Positions 28,040 through 37,743 are shown, counted from the stretch's first letter. The stretch: 64,000 nucleotides of DNA from UBA8389 sp964472175 (GCA_964472175.1 CAYYJF010000001.1:44752-108751), one strand, 5' to 3'. Notes: generated by a model from the sequence alone, not told the origin. Numbers and translations are program-made.

Positions 28040-29008
28040 TTATTTACTACGATTGATGGCATATTCCAAACAACTTAAAAGCGCTTGTTTGTAAACGGAA
28101 TCCTTGAAACCATTCAGGGATTCTACAGCCATCAGTTTGAAATCCATCATCCTTTTTTCGGCATAAGATATGCCGCCGTATTCCTGCACAAATAAGCTTA
28201 GTTTATTGAGATTCTCTGAAGAATATTGCTTATTTCGAATCATATTTTTGACGCTTCGCGTCTGATTATCTGGCGCATGTTCAAGGGCATAAATCAAAGG
28301 CAAAGTCATTTTTCCTTCCTTCAAATCGTTGCCTGTGGGTTTGCCGATGTCGCTCGAATCAAAATAATCAAAAATGTCGTCTTTGATTTGAAAAATCATT
28401 CCCAAATACTCGCCAAATTTTTGTAATTGGGCTTCCTCCTCTTTTGAAGCCTCAGCTGTAATCGCGCCAGCTTGACAGCAGAATGCAAAAGTGACAGCAG
28501 TTTTCAATTTAATGACATGGAGATACGCTTGTTCATCAATGATCAACTTCTTTTCATTGGAAACCTGCATCAATTCGCCATCTGAAAGATCGCAACCAAG
28601 TTTTGAGAGCAAAAACGTAATTTCTCTCGATTTGATCTGACGCGTTAAATAAGCAGCTTTTGATAAATAATAATCCCCAACTAGAATTGCTACCCGATTG
28701 TTCCACAGGGCATTAACTGAATACCTGGAACGACGTTCAAAGGTCTGATCAACCACATCATCGTGCATCAAACTGGCTGTATGAAGCAGCTCCAATGATA
28801 CAGCTGCTGTAATTGTATCATCATTCAAACGATCGAGCAGTGAGGCAGAAAGCAGCGTGATAATGGGTCTTAATTCTTTGCCTTTAGACAATCTAACATA
28901 TTGCAAAATCTTACCCAACAGGAAATTGTCGGTTTGTATCGCCAATTCAAAAGCCTTTTGATATGCTTTGAATTCCTTTTCAACCGGTTTGCGAATTTGA
29001 TCAATCAT
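28040..29008 (-). CDS. Trans-isoprenyl diphosphate synthase (polyprenyl synthetase)
   Basis: 322-residue enzyme that elongates isoprenoid diphosphates, probably to the octaprenyl/heptaprenyl side chain of menaquinone. The first aspartate-rich motif is LMHDDVVDQ (about residue 80) and the second is QIKDDIFDYFDSSDIGKPTGNDLKEGK (about 200), both complete. The substrate chain length cannot be judged precisely by eye. It starts divergently from polA; the 100 bp between them holds the polA promoter. Confidence 0.9.
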   Translation of the reverse strand: MIDQIRKPVEKEFKAYQKAFELAIQTDNFLLGKILQYVRLSKGKELRPIITLLSASLLDRLNDDTITAAVSLELLHTASLMHDDVVDQTFERRSRYSVNALWNNRVAILVGDYYLSKAAYLTRQIKSREITFLLSKLGCDLSDGELMQVSNEKKLIIDEQAYLHVIKLKTAVTFAFCCQAGAITAEASKEEEAQLQKFGEYLGMIFQIKDDIFDYFDSSDIGKPTGNDLKEGKMTLPLIYALEHAPDNQTRSVKNMIRNKQYSSENLNKLSLFVQEYGGISYAEKRMMDFKLMAVESLNGFKDSVYKQALLSCLEYAINRSK

Positions 29009-29064
29009 ACAAAAAAGTTATGCAGACAAAAGTAATAAAAAAAAAGGGGTTGCTCATTTTTTTG

Positions 29065-29072
29065 TACTTTTA
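29065..29072 (+). promoter_or_regulatory. -7 box of polA
   Basis: TACTTTTA matches TAnnTTTG at five of six fixed bases. Its position immediately before the in-frame ATG at 29074 would make that start leaderless, so ATG 29110 is preferred for polA. Confidence 0.4.
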
Positions 29073-29109
29073 CATGGATAGACAAACCCCATTAAACCCA
29101 TCAAACTGT

Positions 29110-32001
29110 ATGAGTCATTCTACCGATGAGAAATTGTATTTACTAGATGCCTACGCCCTTATTTACAGAGCTTATTATGCATTTATGAAAAGCCCTCGAA
29201 TGAATTCAAAGGGCGAAAACACATCGGCAGTATTTGGATTTTTAAACACGTTGGAAGACTTGATCAGGAAACATAATCCCAGTCACCTTGCTGTGGTATT
29301 TGATCCACAGGGGCCAACTTTCAGACATTTGGCTTATGAACCTTACAAAGCGCAAAGAGAAAAAACACCTGAGGTCATTTCCTGGTCGGTTCCATGGATT
29401 AAAAAATTACTACAGGCATATCAAATTCCAATATTGGTGGTAGATGGATTTGAAGCAGATGATGTTCTTGGAACCATCGCAACTTTGGCTTCAAAAGAGT
29501 CCTTGACAACTTACATTGTTTCACCCGATAAAGATTTGGGGCAAGTCATTGATTCACATATCTTTCAATTCAAACCAAAATTTGGATCAAACGAATTTGA
29601 GGTCTTTGGGCCAAAAGAAGTCACTGAGAAATATGGTTTGAAAAGCCCGCTTCAGATGATTGACTACCTTGGATTGGTGGGCGATTCTTCTGACAACATT
29701 CCCGGATGCCCTGGGGTTGGTGCTGTCACTGCAAAAAAATTACTGGATCAATTTGACAACATAGAAACTTTGCTGGAAAACACCGATCAACTGAGCGGTT
29801 CTGTTAAAACGAAAGTTGAAAACAACAAAGATTTGCTCGTCATGTCGAAATTCCTTGCGACCATTCGACTAGATGTTCCCATTGCTTTTGATAAAGAATC
29901 GCTGAAAAGAATTGAACCCAACGAATCAGAATTGATGGAGCTCTACCAAAGGTTGGAATTGAGAGGACATCTTCAAAAAATAATTTCGAAGAATAGCGAA
30001 AAAGAAAACAGTCAAAAAGAACAAGAAAAAAAAAATCATAAAAAAACCAGCATCGCAAATAATGGACAAACCAGCATTTGGGATGTTGAAGATACCACCA
30101 TTGTTGTTCCGCAAAAAATAGAGGATCCCAATGCCTTTGAGAATCCAACTTTCCCGACCGATGGACAGGATGCTTCAGAATTTTCAAATCTCAGGGACAT
30201 TCATTCAGTGGATCACAAGTACTATCTTATTGAATCTGAGGATGAATTCAATGATTTTTATGGTCAGATTTTGGATCAGAAAATTTTTGCATTTGACACA
30301 GAAACCAATCACATTGAAGCCATTCATGCAGATTTGGTCGGAATTTCATTTTGCTGGGAAAATCAGAAGGCATTTTACCTCCAAATTTTTAACAATCCAA
30401 ACAAAGCAAATTTTTTGTCTAAAATAAAAACTTTGCTTGAAAATCCGCTCACCACAAAAATTGGACAAAATCTCAAGTATGACATGATGGTGCTTCGACA
30501 TTTGGGCATTCAGGTAAAGGGTCCCCTTTTCGATACCATGGTGGCGCATTACTTGATTCAACCCGAACTGCGCCACAATATGGATTTCTTGGCTGAAGTC
30601 TATTTGAAATACAAACCGGTTTCCATCGAATCGATTCTTGGCAGCAAAGGAAAGAATCAAAAAAACATGCAAGATTTAACTGCCGCTCAAATTTATGAAT
30701 ATGCAGCTGAAGATGCGGACATCACCTGGCAATTAAAAACGGTCATTGAAAAAGAGTTGGTAGATCAAAAACTGGATGATTTATTCCATCAGGTTGAAAT
30801 GCCACTGGTTCATGTTCTCTTAGAAATGGAATACGCCGGGGTTGGTCTAGATTTGGATTCACTCAAGCAATCCTCGCTCATATTGAATCGTTCATTGCAA
30901 TTGTTGGAACAAAATATTCAAGCAGAGTCTGGGATAAATTTCAATGTAAACTCTCCAAAACAAATTGGAGAAGTCCTGTTTGACCATTTAAAAATTGATC
31001 AAAAGGCGAAAAAAACCAAAACAGGTCAATATGTAACCAGCGAAGATGTTCTGGAAAAACTGAAATCCAAACATGTGGTGGTTGATTTGATTTTGCAGCA
31101 AAGGGGGTTAAAAAAATTGCTGTCAACGTACATTGATGCCCTGCCCGCTTTGATTCATCCCGTTACAAATAAAATTCATACCTCTTTCAATCAGACCGTT
31201 ACATCTACAGGAAGATTGAGCTCCAGCAATCCCAACCTACAGAACATTCCCATTCGCGAAGAACTGGGCAGGGAAATCAGAAAAGCATTTACAGCCGATG
31301 AAGGGACTGTATTTTTGTCTGCAGACTATTCTCAAATTGAATTGAGAATCATGGCCCATTTGAGTCAGGACCAAACCATGATCGAAGCCTTTAAAATGAA
31401 TGCAGACATACACGCCATTACTGCATCAAAAATCTATAAAATTCCCTTGGAGGAGGTCACTTCTGACATGCGAAGAAAAGCCAAAACGGCAAACTTTGGC
31501 ATCATTTACGGCATCTCAACTTTCGGTTTGGCAGAAAGAATGAACGTTTCAAGAACAGAAGCCAAAGAATTGATTGATGGTTACTTTCAGACCTATCCAA
31601 ATGTGAAAAAATATATGGAACAGTGCATTGAAGTGGCCAAAGAAAAAGGCTGGGTAGAAACCCTGTTCCATAGAAAAAGATATTTACAGGACATCTATTC
31701 TCAAAATGCCAATGTTCGCAGTTATGCCGAACGAAATGCGATCAACGCACCCATTCAGGGAACAGCAGCAGACATCATTAAAAAAGCGATGATTGACATC
31801 CAAAAAGAAATCGAAGCAGAATCGTTGTCAACAAAAATGATCCTTCAGGTGCACGATGAATTGAATTTCATTGTCCCTGTCGACGAATTGGTAAAGGTTA
31901 AGGAACTGGTTATTAGGAATATGGAAAATGCAGTGAAACTCGATGTCCCTCTGAAAGTAGATTTGGACTACGGCAAAAACTGGTTGGAAGCACATTCGTA
32001 G
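29110..32001 (+). CDS. polA: DNA polymerase I
   Basis: 963 residues with three domains. The 5'-3' nuclease (about 1-300: LLDAYALIYRAYYAF, GFEADDVLGT, GDSSDNIPG) is followed by a charged, low-complexity linker of about 70 residues. Then comes a 3'-5' exonuclease with an apparently intact site (FDTETN, LKYDMM, AAEDADIT) and the polymerase (LSADYSQIELRIMAH, RRKAKTANFGIIYG, LQVHDELNF). It fills gaps in repair and removes RNA primers. An upstream in-frame extension from 29020 is not family-like. Confidence 0.96.
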   Translation: MSHSTDEKLYLLDAYALIYRAYYAFMKSPRMNSKGENTSAVFGFLNTLEDLIRKHNPSHLAVVFDPQGPTFRHLAYEPYKAQREKTPEVISWSVPWIKKLLQAYQIPILVVDGFEADDVLGTIATLASKESLTTYIVSPDKDLGQVIDSHIFQFKPKFGSNEFEVFGPKEVTEKYGLKSPLQMIDYLGLVGDSSDNIPGCPGVGAVTAKKLLDQFDNIETLLENTDQLSGSVKTKVENNKDLLVMSKFLATIRLDVPIAFDKESLKRIEPNESELMELYQRLELRGHLQKIISKNSEKENSQKEQEKKNHKKTSIANNGQTSIWDVEDTTIVVPQKIEDPNAFENPTFPTDGQDASEFSNLRDIHSVDHKYYLIESEDEFNDFYGQILDQKIFAFDTETNHIEAIHADLVGISFCWENQKAFYLQIFNNPNKANFLSKIKTLLENPLTTKIGQNLKYDMMVLRHLGIQVKGPLFDTMVAHYLIQPELRHNMDFLAEVYLKYKPVSIESILGSKGKNQKNMQDLTAAQIYEYAAEDADITWQLKTVIEKELVDQKLDDLFHQVEMPLVHVLLEMEYAGVGLDLDSLKQSSLILNRSLQLLEQNIQAESGINFNVNSPKQIGEVLFDHLKIDQKAKKTKTGQYVTSEDVLEKLKSKHVVVDLILQQRGLKKLLSTYIDALPALIHPVTNKIHTSFNQTVTSTGRLSSSNPNLQNIPIREELGREIRKAFTADEGTVFLSADYSQIELRIMAHLSQDQTMIEAFKMNADIHAITASKIYKIPLEEVTSDMRRKAKTANFGIIYGISTFGLAERMNVSRTEAKELIDGYFQTYPNVKKYMEQCIEVAKEKGWVETLFHRKRYLQDIYSQNANVRSYAERNAINAPIQGTAADIIKKAMIDIQKEIEAESLSTKMILQVHDELNFIVPVDELVKVKELVIRNMENAVKLDVPLKVDLDYGKNWLEAHS

Positions 32002-32018
32002 AATCGACTACTTTTTTG

Positions 32019-32026
32019 TACTTTTG
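32019..32026 (+). promoter_or_regulatory. -7 box of ychF
   Basis: TACTTTTG fits TAnnTTTG exactly, 27 bp before the ychF ATG. The stretch upstream is T-rich. Confidence 0.6.
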
Positions 32027-32052
32027 CGGCTTCAAATCCTATTTAACAATAC

Positions 32053-33156
32053 ATGGCTTTACAATGTGGTATCGTCGGACTTCCAAATGTAGGAAAGTCC
32101 ACCCTTTTCAATTGTCTTTCAAACGCAAAAGCTCAAGCAGCAAATTTCCCTTTTTGCACGATCGAACCCAATGTTGGTGTCATCACCGTTCCTGATGAAA
32201 GATTATCGGAATTGGCCAAACTGGTCAATCCTGAACGAATTGTGCCAACGACGGTGGAAATCGTGGATATCGCCGGTTTGGTGAAAGGTGCCAGCAAAGG
32301 AGAAGGTTTGGGGAACAAATTTTTGGCAAATATCCGTGAAACGGATGCAATACTGCATGTATTGAGGTGTTTTGAAGACGAAAATGTTACCCATGTCGAT
32401 GGATCGGTCAACCCGGTTAGGGATAAGGAAATCATCGATTATGAATTGCAGTTGAAAGATCTGGAAACCCTGGAAAGTAGAATTCAGCGCGTTCAAAAAA
32501 TGGCCCAAACGGGTGGTGACAAACAAGCCAAACAGCAATATGAGGTTTATAGTGCCATCAAAGCGGCTTTGGATAAAGGTCAGTCTGCCCGTACGGTGAC
32601 TTTTCAAAATAAAGATGAAGAAAAGATTGCTCGTGAATTGTTCTTATTGACCAGCAAACCCGTGTTGTATATCTGCAACGTCGATGAAGCATCCGCGGTC
32701 AATGGCAATAAATATGTTGACATGGTCAGAGAATCCATACATGGTGAACAGGCCGATATTTTGATTGTCGCCGCAAAAATTGAATCTGAAATTGCAGAAT
32801 TTGAAACGTTCGAAGAAAGAGAACTCTTTCTGAATGAAATTGGGTTGCATGAATCCGGCGTAAACCGCTTGATTAAAGCCGCTTACCAATTGTTGAATTT
32901 AAGTACCTATTTTACGGTAGGTGTCAAAGAAGTTCGCGCCTGGACATACATTACAGGAAGCAAAGCACCTGTATGCGCAGGGGTCATTCACACCGATTTT
33001 GAAAAAGGATTCATCCGCGCTGAAGTCATCAAATACGATGATTACATCCGTTTGGGATCTGAAAATGCGGTCAAAGAAGCAGGAAAAATGTCGGTTGAAG
33101 GGAAAGAATACATTGTTCAGGATGGTGACATCATGCACTTTAGATTCAACGTTTAG
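32053..33156 (+). CDS. ychF: Ribosome-binding ATPase YchF (Ola1 type)
   Basis: 367-residue Obg-family P-loop ATPase linked to translation and oxidative stress. G1 is GLPNVGKST (about residue 8), G3 is DIAGLVKGASKGEGLGN, and the G4 position reads CNVDE rather than NKxD, which is the known reason these proteins prefer ATP. The coiled-coil arm (about residues 130-200) and C-terminal TGS domain (YFTVGVKEVRAWTYITGSKAP) are complete. It ends 2 bp before the convergent mutS stop. Confidence 0.96.
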   Translation: MALQCGIVGLPNVGKSTLFNCLSNAKAQAANFPFCTIEPNVGVITVPDERLSELAKLVNPERIVPTTVEIVDIAGLVKGASKGEGLGNKFLANIRETDAILHVLRCFEDENVTHVDGSVNPVRDKEIIDYELQLKDLETLESRIQRVQKMAQTGGDKQAKQQYEVYSAIKAALDKGQSARTVTFQNKDEEKIARELFLLTSKPVLYICNVDEASAVNGNKYVDMVRESIHGEQADILIVAAKIESEIAEFETFEERELFLNEIGLHESGVNRLIKAAYQLLNLSTYFTVGVKEVRAWTYITGSKAPVCAGVIHTDFEKGFIRAEVIKYDDYIRLGSENAVKEAGKMSVEGKEYIVQDGDIMHFRFNV

Positions 33157-33158
33157 GC

Positions 33159-35780
33159 CTATTTCCCTTTCAAAATCTTTTTAATTTCACTCAATTTATT
33201 CAGCGCTTCGATGGGCGTCAAATGATCGATGTCTACACGGATGATTTCGTCTCTGATTTGAGACAAAATGGGGTCATCCAACTGGAAAAAACTCAGTTGC
33301 ATTCCATCCCTTTCCTGCGCAATTTCGGTGGTGGGTTTGTGGAGTGACCCTTTTCTGTTTTCATTTTCCATCTGATCCAGAATGTGGTTGGCGCGCTTCA
33401 AAATACTTTGAGGCATCCCTGCCATTTTGGCCACGTGTATGCCAAAGCTATGCTCTGTACCACCACGTACCAACTTTCTTAAAAACAAGACTTTATCTTC
33501 ACTTTCCCGAACAGAAATGTGATAATTACGTATGCGTGAAAACGATTTTTCCATTTCATTCAATTCATGATAATGGGTTGCAAAAAGCGTTTTGGCTTTA
33601 AATTTCGGATGTTCGTGGATGTATTCAACGATAGACCATGCAATGGAAATGCCGTCATAGGTGGAGGTACCCCTGCCCAATTCATCAAACAAAACCAAAC
33701 TTCTTTGGGATAAATTGTTGATGATGTTTGACGCTTCATTCATTTCCATCATAAAAGTGGATTCACCTGAAGAGATGTTGTCGGAAGCTCCTACCCGGGT
33801 AAATACCTTATCTACAAGTCCTATTCTCGCAGCTTCTACCGGAACAAAGCAACCCATTTGGGCCATCAGTACAATAATGGCTGTTTGCCTTAAAAAGGCA
33901 GATTTCCCTGCCATATTCGGGCCGGTAATCATTAGAATTTGTTCCGTTGTTCCGTCCATATACACACTGTTGGGAACATATACACCATTTTCTGGCAATT
34001 GCGTTTCAATGACAGGATGCCGGCCATTCACAATATCCAACACATCACTGTCTTCGATTTGAGGACGAACATATTTGTTGTGCATCGAAACCAAAGAAAA
34101 AGCAAGCAAACAATCCAATTGTGCAATGATGGATGCATTTTTTAGAATGAAAGCAATGTATTGAAGGGTTTCAACCATTAATTCATTGTAGATTCTGGAT
34201 TCTATGGCTTGAATCTTTTCTTCAGCACCTAAAATCTTTTCTTCATAATCCTTGAGTTCCTGCGTAATATAACGCTCCGCATTGACAAGGGTTTGTTTTC
34301 TGATCCAATCTTCGGGAACCTTGTCTTTTTGGGAGTTTCTTACCTCAATATAATATCCAAAAACATTGTTAAAACTGATTCTCAGACTGCTGATACCTGT
34401 TCGCAACACTTCTCTTTCCTGAATTTTCAAGAGAAAGTCCTTTCCTGAGTTGGATAATTTGCGCAATTCATCCAACTCCAAATCAACACCTTCTTTGACA
34501 ACTGTTCCTTTATTCAGCGCAATGGGTGGATTTTCAACAATGGTTGCTCCAATTTTATCCATGATGATTTTACATGGATTCAATTGATGAACAAGCTGTA
34601 AAAAGGAGTCGGGAATGTCTTCTTTGATGCTTTGAGCTTCCTGGATGATATTATCAATGGATTGAAATGAGCGGCACAATTCGACCATTTCTCTTGGATT
34701 CACTCTCCCAACCGATATTTTGGAAGCAATTCTTTCAATGTCACTGATGGAAGCTATTTTTTCACACAAGAACCGGTTGAAATCTGTGGTTTGAATCAAA
34801 AAATCAACCACATCTTGTCTGTTTTGTATGTCCTGAATGTCCTTTAATGGGAATAAAATCCAACGCCGCATCAATCTGGCACCCATCGAAGACTTGGTTT
34901 TATCCAAAATATTCAATAAGCTTTTTCCGCCCTCATTGATTGGATTGCAAAGTTCCAGACTTCGAATGGTAAAACGATCCAATCGAACAAACTTTTCTTC
35001 TTCAATTCTTGAAATCGACTGAATATGACTTAGTTGCTTGTGTTCAGTCATATCCATATAATACAAAATAGCACCGGATGCAAAAATAGCAAGGGGCATA
35101 TCCTGAATTCCAAAACCTTTTAAATTGACCGTGTTGAAATGTTTTGTCAGCCTCATTTGCGCTGTTTCCGCTGAAAAAACCCAATCTTCCATTTCAAATT
35201 GGGCAGCATGAAAGGAAAATTGTTCTTTTAAAACCGATTTTTTGCTTCTTTCATAGATAATTTCTTTCGGAGCAAACAGATTCAATAGTTTATCGATGGT
35301 GTTTAAATCGCCTTCTGAAGTCAAAAATTCGCCCGTTGACAAATCTAAAAAGGCAACACCTGCCCTGTTTTTTTCAATATGCAAACCAGCCAAAAAATTA
35401 TTCTCTTTGGTATCCAAAATCTGATCATTGGTAGAAACACCGGGAGTAACCAATTCGGTGATGCCACGCTTCACCAGTTTTTTGGTCATTTTCGGATCTT
35501 CCAATTGATCACAAATGGCAACTCTTCTACCCGCCCGCACCAGTTTGTATAAATAGTTATCCATGGCATGATGTGGAAAACCAGCCATTTCTATGGGACC
35601 TGCAGCACCGTTTGATTTTCTGGTTAAGGTGATGTTTAATATATCGACTACATCTAGAGCATCCTTTCCATAGGCTTCATAAAAGTCTCCTACTCTGAAA
35701 AGCAGCAACGCATCGGGATGTTTGCTTTTCATTTCAAAATATTGTTTGATCAGCGGTGTATTTTCAGCAGTTTTATTCAA
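33159..35780 (-). CDS. mutS: DNA mismatch repair ATPase MutS
   Basis: Recognises mismatches and starts repair. The mismatch-reading FYE is near the N-terminus (VGDFYEAYG). The connector, lever and clamp domains follow, then Walker A GPNMAGKSAFLRQ, Walker B LVLFDELGRGTSTYDG and the dimerising C-terminus. No in-frame ATG precedes the conserved region. TTG 35807 overlaps the -7 box at 35805-35812, so TTG 35780 (873 residues, starting NKTAENTP) is chosen. Its promoter abuts the candidate origin. Start choice is uncertain by nine codons. Confidence 0.93.
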   Translation of the reverse strand: MNKTAENTPLIKQYFEMKSKHPDALLLFRVGDFYEAYGKDALDVVDILNITLTRKSNGAAGPIEMAGFPHHAMDNYLYKLVRAGRRVAICDQLEDPKMTKKLVKRGITELVTPGVSTNDQILDTKENNFLAGLHIEKNRAGVAFLDLSTGEFLTSEGDLNTIDKLLNLFAPKEIIYERSKKSVLKEQFSFHAAQFEMEDWVFSAETAQMRLTKHFNTVNLKGFGIQDMPLAIFASGAILYYMDMTEHKQLSHIQSISRIEEEKFVRLDRFTIRSLELCNPINEGGKSLLNILDKTKSSMGARLMRRWILFPLKDIQDIQNRQDVVDFLIQTTDFNRFLCEKIASISDIERIASKISVGRVNPREMVELCRSFQSIDNIIQEAQSIKEDIPDSFLQLVHQLNPCKIIMDKIGATIVENPPIALNKGTVVKEGVDLELDELRKLSNSGKDFLLKIQEREVLRTGISSLRISFNNVFGYYIEVRNSQKDKVPEDWIRKQTLVNAERYITQELKDYEEKILGAEEKIQAIESRIYNELMVETLQYIAFILKNASIIAQLDCLLAFSLVSMHNKYVRPQIEDSDVLDIVNGRHPVIETQLPENGVYVPNSVYMDGTTEQILMITGPNMAGKSAFLRQTAIIVLMAQMGCFVPVEAARIGLVDKVFTRVGASDNISSGESTFMMEMNEASNIINNLSQRSLVLFDELGRGTSTYDGISIAWSIVEYIHEHPKFKAKTLFATHYHELNEMEKSFSRIRNYHISVRESEDKVLFLRKLVRGGTEHSFGIHVAKMAGMPQSILKRANHILDQMENENRKGSLHKPTTEIAQERDGMQLSFFQLDDPILSQIRDEIIRVDIDHLTPIEALNKLSEIKKILKGK

Positions 35781-35804
35781 GGAGTCTATTTTTAATTGAT
35801 ACGG

Positions 35805-35812
35805 CAAATATA
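35805..35812 (-). promoter_or_regulatory. -7 box of mutS
   Basis: On the minus strand TATATTTG fits TAnnTTTG. It places transcription initiation near 35799, downstream of TTG 35807 and about 18 nt upstream of TTG 35780. Confidence 0.55.
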
Positions 35813-36189
35813 AAAAAAGGATGTTGAAAACCTGTTGGTAAATGTTGATAAGTCCGAATGATTGTGTTGAGAAAAATAAACAACTTCAAAGGATGTGAAA
35901 AGTATCCCAGGATACGAACAAGCATCCATAGAGTTATCAACAGAACCGTTTGTAAAAAACCATCAACAACATCTATTTCAACAGTCAACTAAAAAAATGA
36001 ATATCGTTATATAAATGAACGAAATAGAAAGTTTGATGATTGTTGAAAACTTGTTTACAAACTAAAAAAAATATTCATAACTCAACTTCCTTGATTTTTT
36101 TCAATTAAAGTATCAACACTATCAACTGTCTATTATTATCCTTAAATTCTTTTATTTAATAATCTAATGAATAATAATAGGATGTTTGT
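35813..36189. other. Candidate chromosomal replication origin (DnaA-box cluster plus AT-rich segment)
   Basis: Largest gene-free stretch of the window. It contains two copies of TTATCAACA (35934-35942, and inverted at 35843-35851), one base from the E. coli DnaA box. Related 9-mers occur at 35822-35830, 35833-35841, 35865-35873, 35960-35968, 35975-35983, 36041-36049 and 36110-36118, in both orientations. Beyond them, 36131-36180 has only 6 G/C in 50 bases and includes a 10-bp AT inverted repeat (36130-36139 with 36171-36180), a possible unwinding element. No dnaA gene is adjacent. Confidence 0.6.
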
Positions 36190-36720
36190 TTATTTGTTGA
36201 GTTCATTATAAAAACTCCAGATAACAATTCCGGCTGCGACCGATACATTCAATGAATGTTTGGTACCAAATTGTGGAATTTCAATGCAAGAGTCGCATAA
36301 ATCAACCACAGATTGCTGTACACCATGCACTTCATTTCCCAAAATAATGGCATATTTTTTTTGAGTATCCAAGTCTAATTTTTCAAGTGAAATGCTGTTT
36401 TGAGCTTGTTCAATGGCGCATACCACATAACCCTCCTGTTTTAAATTTTCTACCACCTTCAAACAATCTGTATGGTATTCCCAATCAACACTAAATTCAG
36501 ATCCCAATGCGGTTTTATGGATTTCAGGATTGGGTGGTGTAGAAGAAATACCGCATAACACAATTTTTTCAATCAGGAATGCGTCTGCAGTTCTAAATAT
36601 GGAACCAATATTGTGCATGCTTCTGATATTGTCTAAAACAATGGTCAAAGCAGTTTTTTCACTATTTTTAAAGGCTTCTGTGGAAAGTCTTTGCATTTCC
36701 AATATACTTCGTTTTTTCAT
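36190..36720 (-). CDS. SpoU/TrmH family RNA 2'-O-methyltransferase
   Basis: 176-residue SPOUT methyltransferase. The three motifs are visible: LDNIRSMHNIGSIFRTADAF (motif 1, with NIGSIFR), ILGNEVHGVQQ (motif 2) and IPQFGTKHSLNVSVAAGIVIW (motif 3, knot with SLNVSVA). The target (tRNA G18 or rRNA) is unclear because the protein lacks the extra domains of TrmH or RlmB. It is divergent from nadA, and its stop borders the AT-rich end of the candidate origin. Confidence 0.9.
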   Translation of the reverse strand: MKKRSILEMQRLSTEAFKNSEKTALTIVLDNIRSMHNIGSIFRTADAFLIEKIVLCGISSTPPNPEIHKTALGSEFSVDWEYHTDCLKVVENLKQEGYVVCAIEQAQNSISLEKLDLDTQKKYAIILGNEVHGVQQSVVDLCDSCIEIPQFGTKHSLNVSVAAGIVIWSFYNELNK

Positions 36721-36738
36721 CTCTCGGATTTTAGGCGT

Positions 36739-36764
36739 AAAATTAGGAAGAAATGCCTAATTTT
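36739..36764. promoter_or_regulatory. Inverted repeat overlapping the nadA promoter
   Basis: AAAATTAGG (36739-36747) and CCTAATTTT (36756-36764) form a perfect 9-bp inverted repeat with an 8-nt spacer. The right arm covers the -7 box TAATTTTG (36758-36765) of nadA. That position suits a repressor operator, but the factor is unknown and an AT-rich chance repeat is possible. Confidence 0.4.
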
Positions 36765-36765
36765 G
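36758..36765 (+). promoter_or_regulatory. -7 box of nadA
   Basis: TAATTTTG fits TAnnTTTG exactly, 22 bp before ATG 36787, and rules out the longer in-frame start at 36691. Confidence 0.55.
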
Positions 36766-36786
36766 TGTTTTACAATACAATTGAAT

Positions 36787-37728
36787 ATGATTGAAATGGA
36801 TTACATTTCTGAGATAAAAAGACTTAAGAGGGAAAAAGATGCCATTATCATGGCTCATTATTATCAGGCAAATGAAATTCAGGATATTGCTGATTTTATA
36901 GGTGATAGTTTGGCATTGGCCCAACAAGCAGCCAAAATTCAATCCAAAATATTGGTGGTATGTGGTGTGTATTTTATGGGAGAAACAGCAAAAATTTTAT
37001 CTCCTGATAAAAAAGTACTGGTACCAGATGTAAATGCAGGTTGTTCACTGGCTGATAGTTGTAAAGCGGAAGATTTTAAGCTATTTATTGACAAACACCC
37101 CAATCATAAAGTGGTGACGTATGTCAATACAACAGCCGACGTGAAAGCTTTAACCGATATTGTTGTCACTTCTTCCAACGCCGTTCAAATCATACAGTCG
37201 TTTCCAAAAGACGAAAAAATAATCTTTGGACCAGACAGAAATTTAGGCAATTATATCAATAGTCTGACAGGTAGAAATATGGTTTTGTGGGATGGAGCCT
37301 GCCACGTTCATGAGCAATTTTCTGTTGAAAAAATTGTACAATTAAAATTATTGCATCCCAGTGCGCTCATTTTAGCACATCCCGAGTGTAAAGATGTTTT
37401 GTTAAAAATGGCCGATTTTATTGGTTCAACCTCGGCCATTATTCAGTACGTTGAACAATCCGGGGAGCAGCAATTTATTGTTGCAACAGAATCCGGTATA
37501 TTGCATGAACTGAAGAAGAAATGCCCGGATAAGGAGTTTATTCCTGCACCACCGAATGACAGCAGCTGTGCCTGCAACGAATGTATGTATATGCGTTTGA
37601 ATACCATCCAAAAAATTCATGATTGTTTGTTGAATGAACACAATGAAGTCTTGATTGATGAAGCCATTCGCATCAAAGCCGAAAAACCAATTCGACGCAT
37701 GTTGGAATTGTCAATCAAATTGAAATGA
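36787..37728 (+). CDS. nadA: Quinolinate synthase A
   Basis: [4Fe-4S] enzyme that condenses iminoaspartate with dihydroxyacetone phosphate to quinolinate for NAD synthesis. 313 residues. Cluster-ligand cysteines are in NAGCSLADSC (about 80-90), AHPECKD and CACNECMYM near the C-terminus. The opening IIMAHYYQANEIQDIADFIGDSLALA is the family signature. nadB and nadC are not in the window. It heads a plus-strand unit with rdgB and porZ, and its promoter overlaps a 9-bp inverted repeat. Confidence 0.96.
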   Translation: MIEMDYISEIKRLKREKDAIIMAHYYQANEIQDIADFIGDSLALAQQAAKIQSKILVVCGVYFMGETAKILSPDKKVLVPDVNAGCSLADSCKAEDFKLFIDKHPNHKVVTYVNTTADVKALTDIVVTSSNAVQIIQSFPKDEKIIFGPDRNLGNYINSLTGRNMVLWDGACHVHEQFSVEKIVQLKLLHPSALILAHPECKDVLLKMADFIGSTSAIIQYVEQSGEQQFIVATESGILHELKKKCPDKEFIPAPPNDSSCACNECMYMRLNTIQKIHDCLLNEHNEVLIDEAIRIKAEKPIRRMLELSIKLK

Positions 37729-37743
37729 TGTAATCAACAGCTT

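Noticed and set aside
30000..30200. Possible gene break in the low-complexity polA linker
   Set aside because: The Lys/Glu/Asn-rich stretch stays in frame and joins intact nuclease and exonuclease domains, so it is an interdomain linker.
35773..35988. Minus-strand 71-codon frame overlapping the mutS start and the candidate origin
   Set aside because: It covers the DnaA-box-like repeats, has no recognisable domain and overlaps the 5' end of mutS in another frame.
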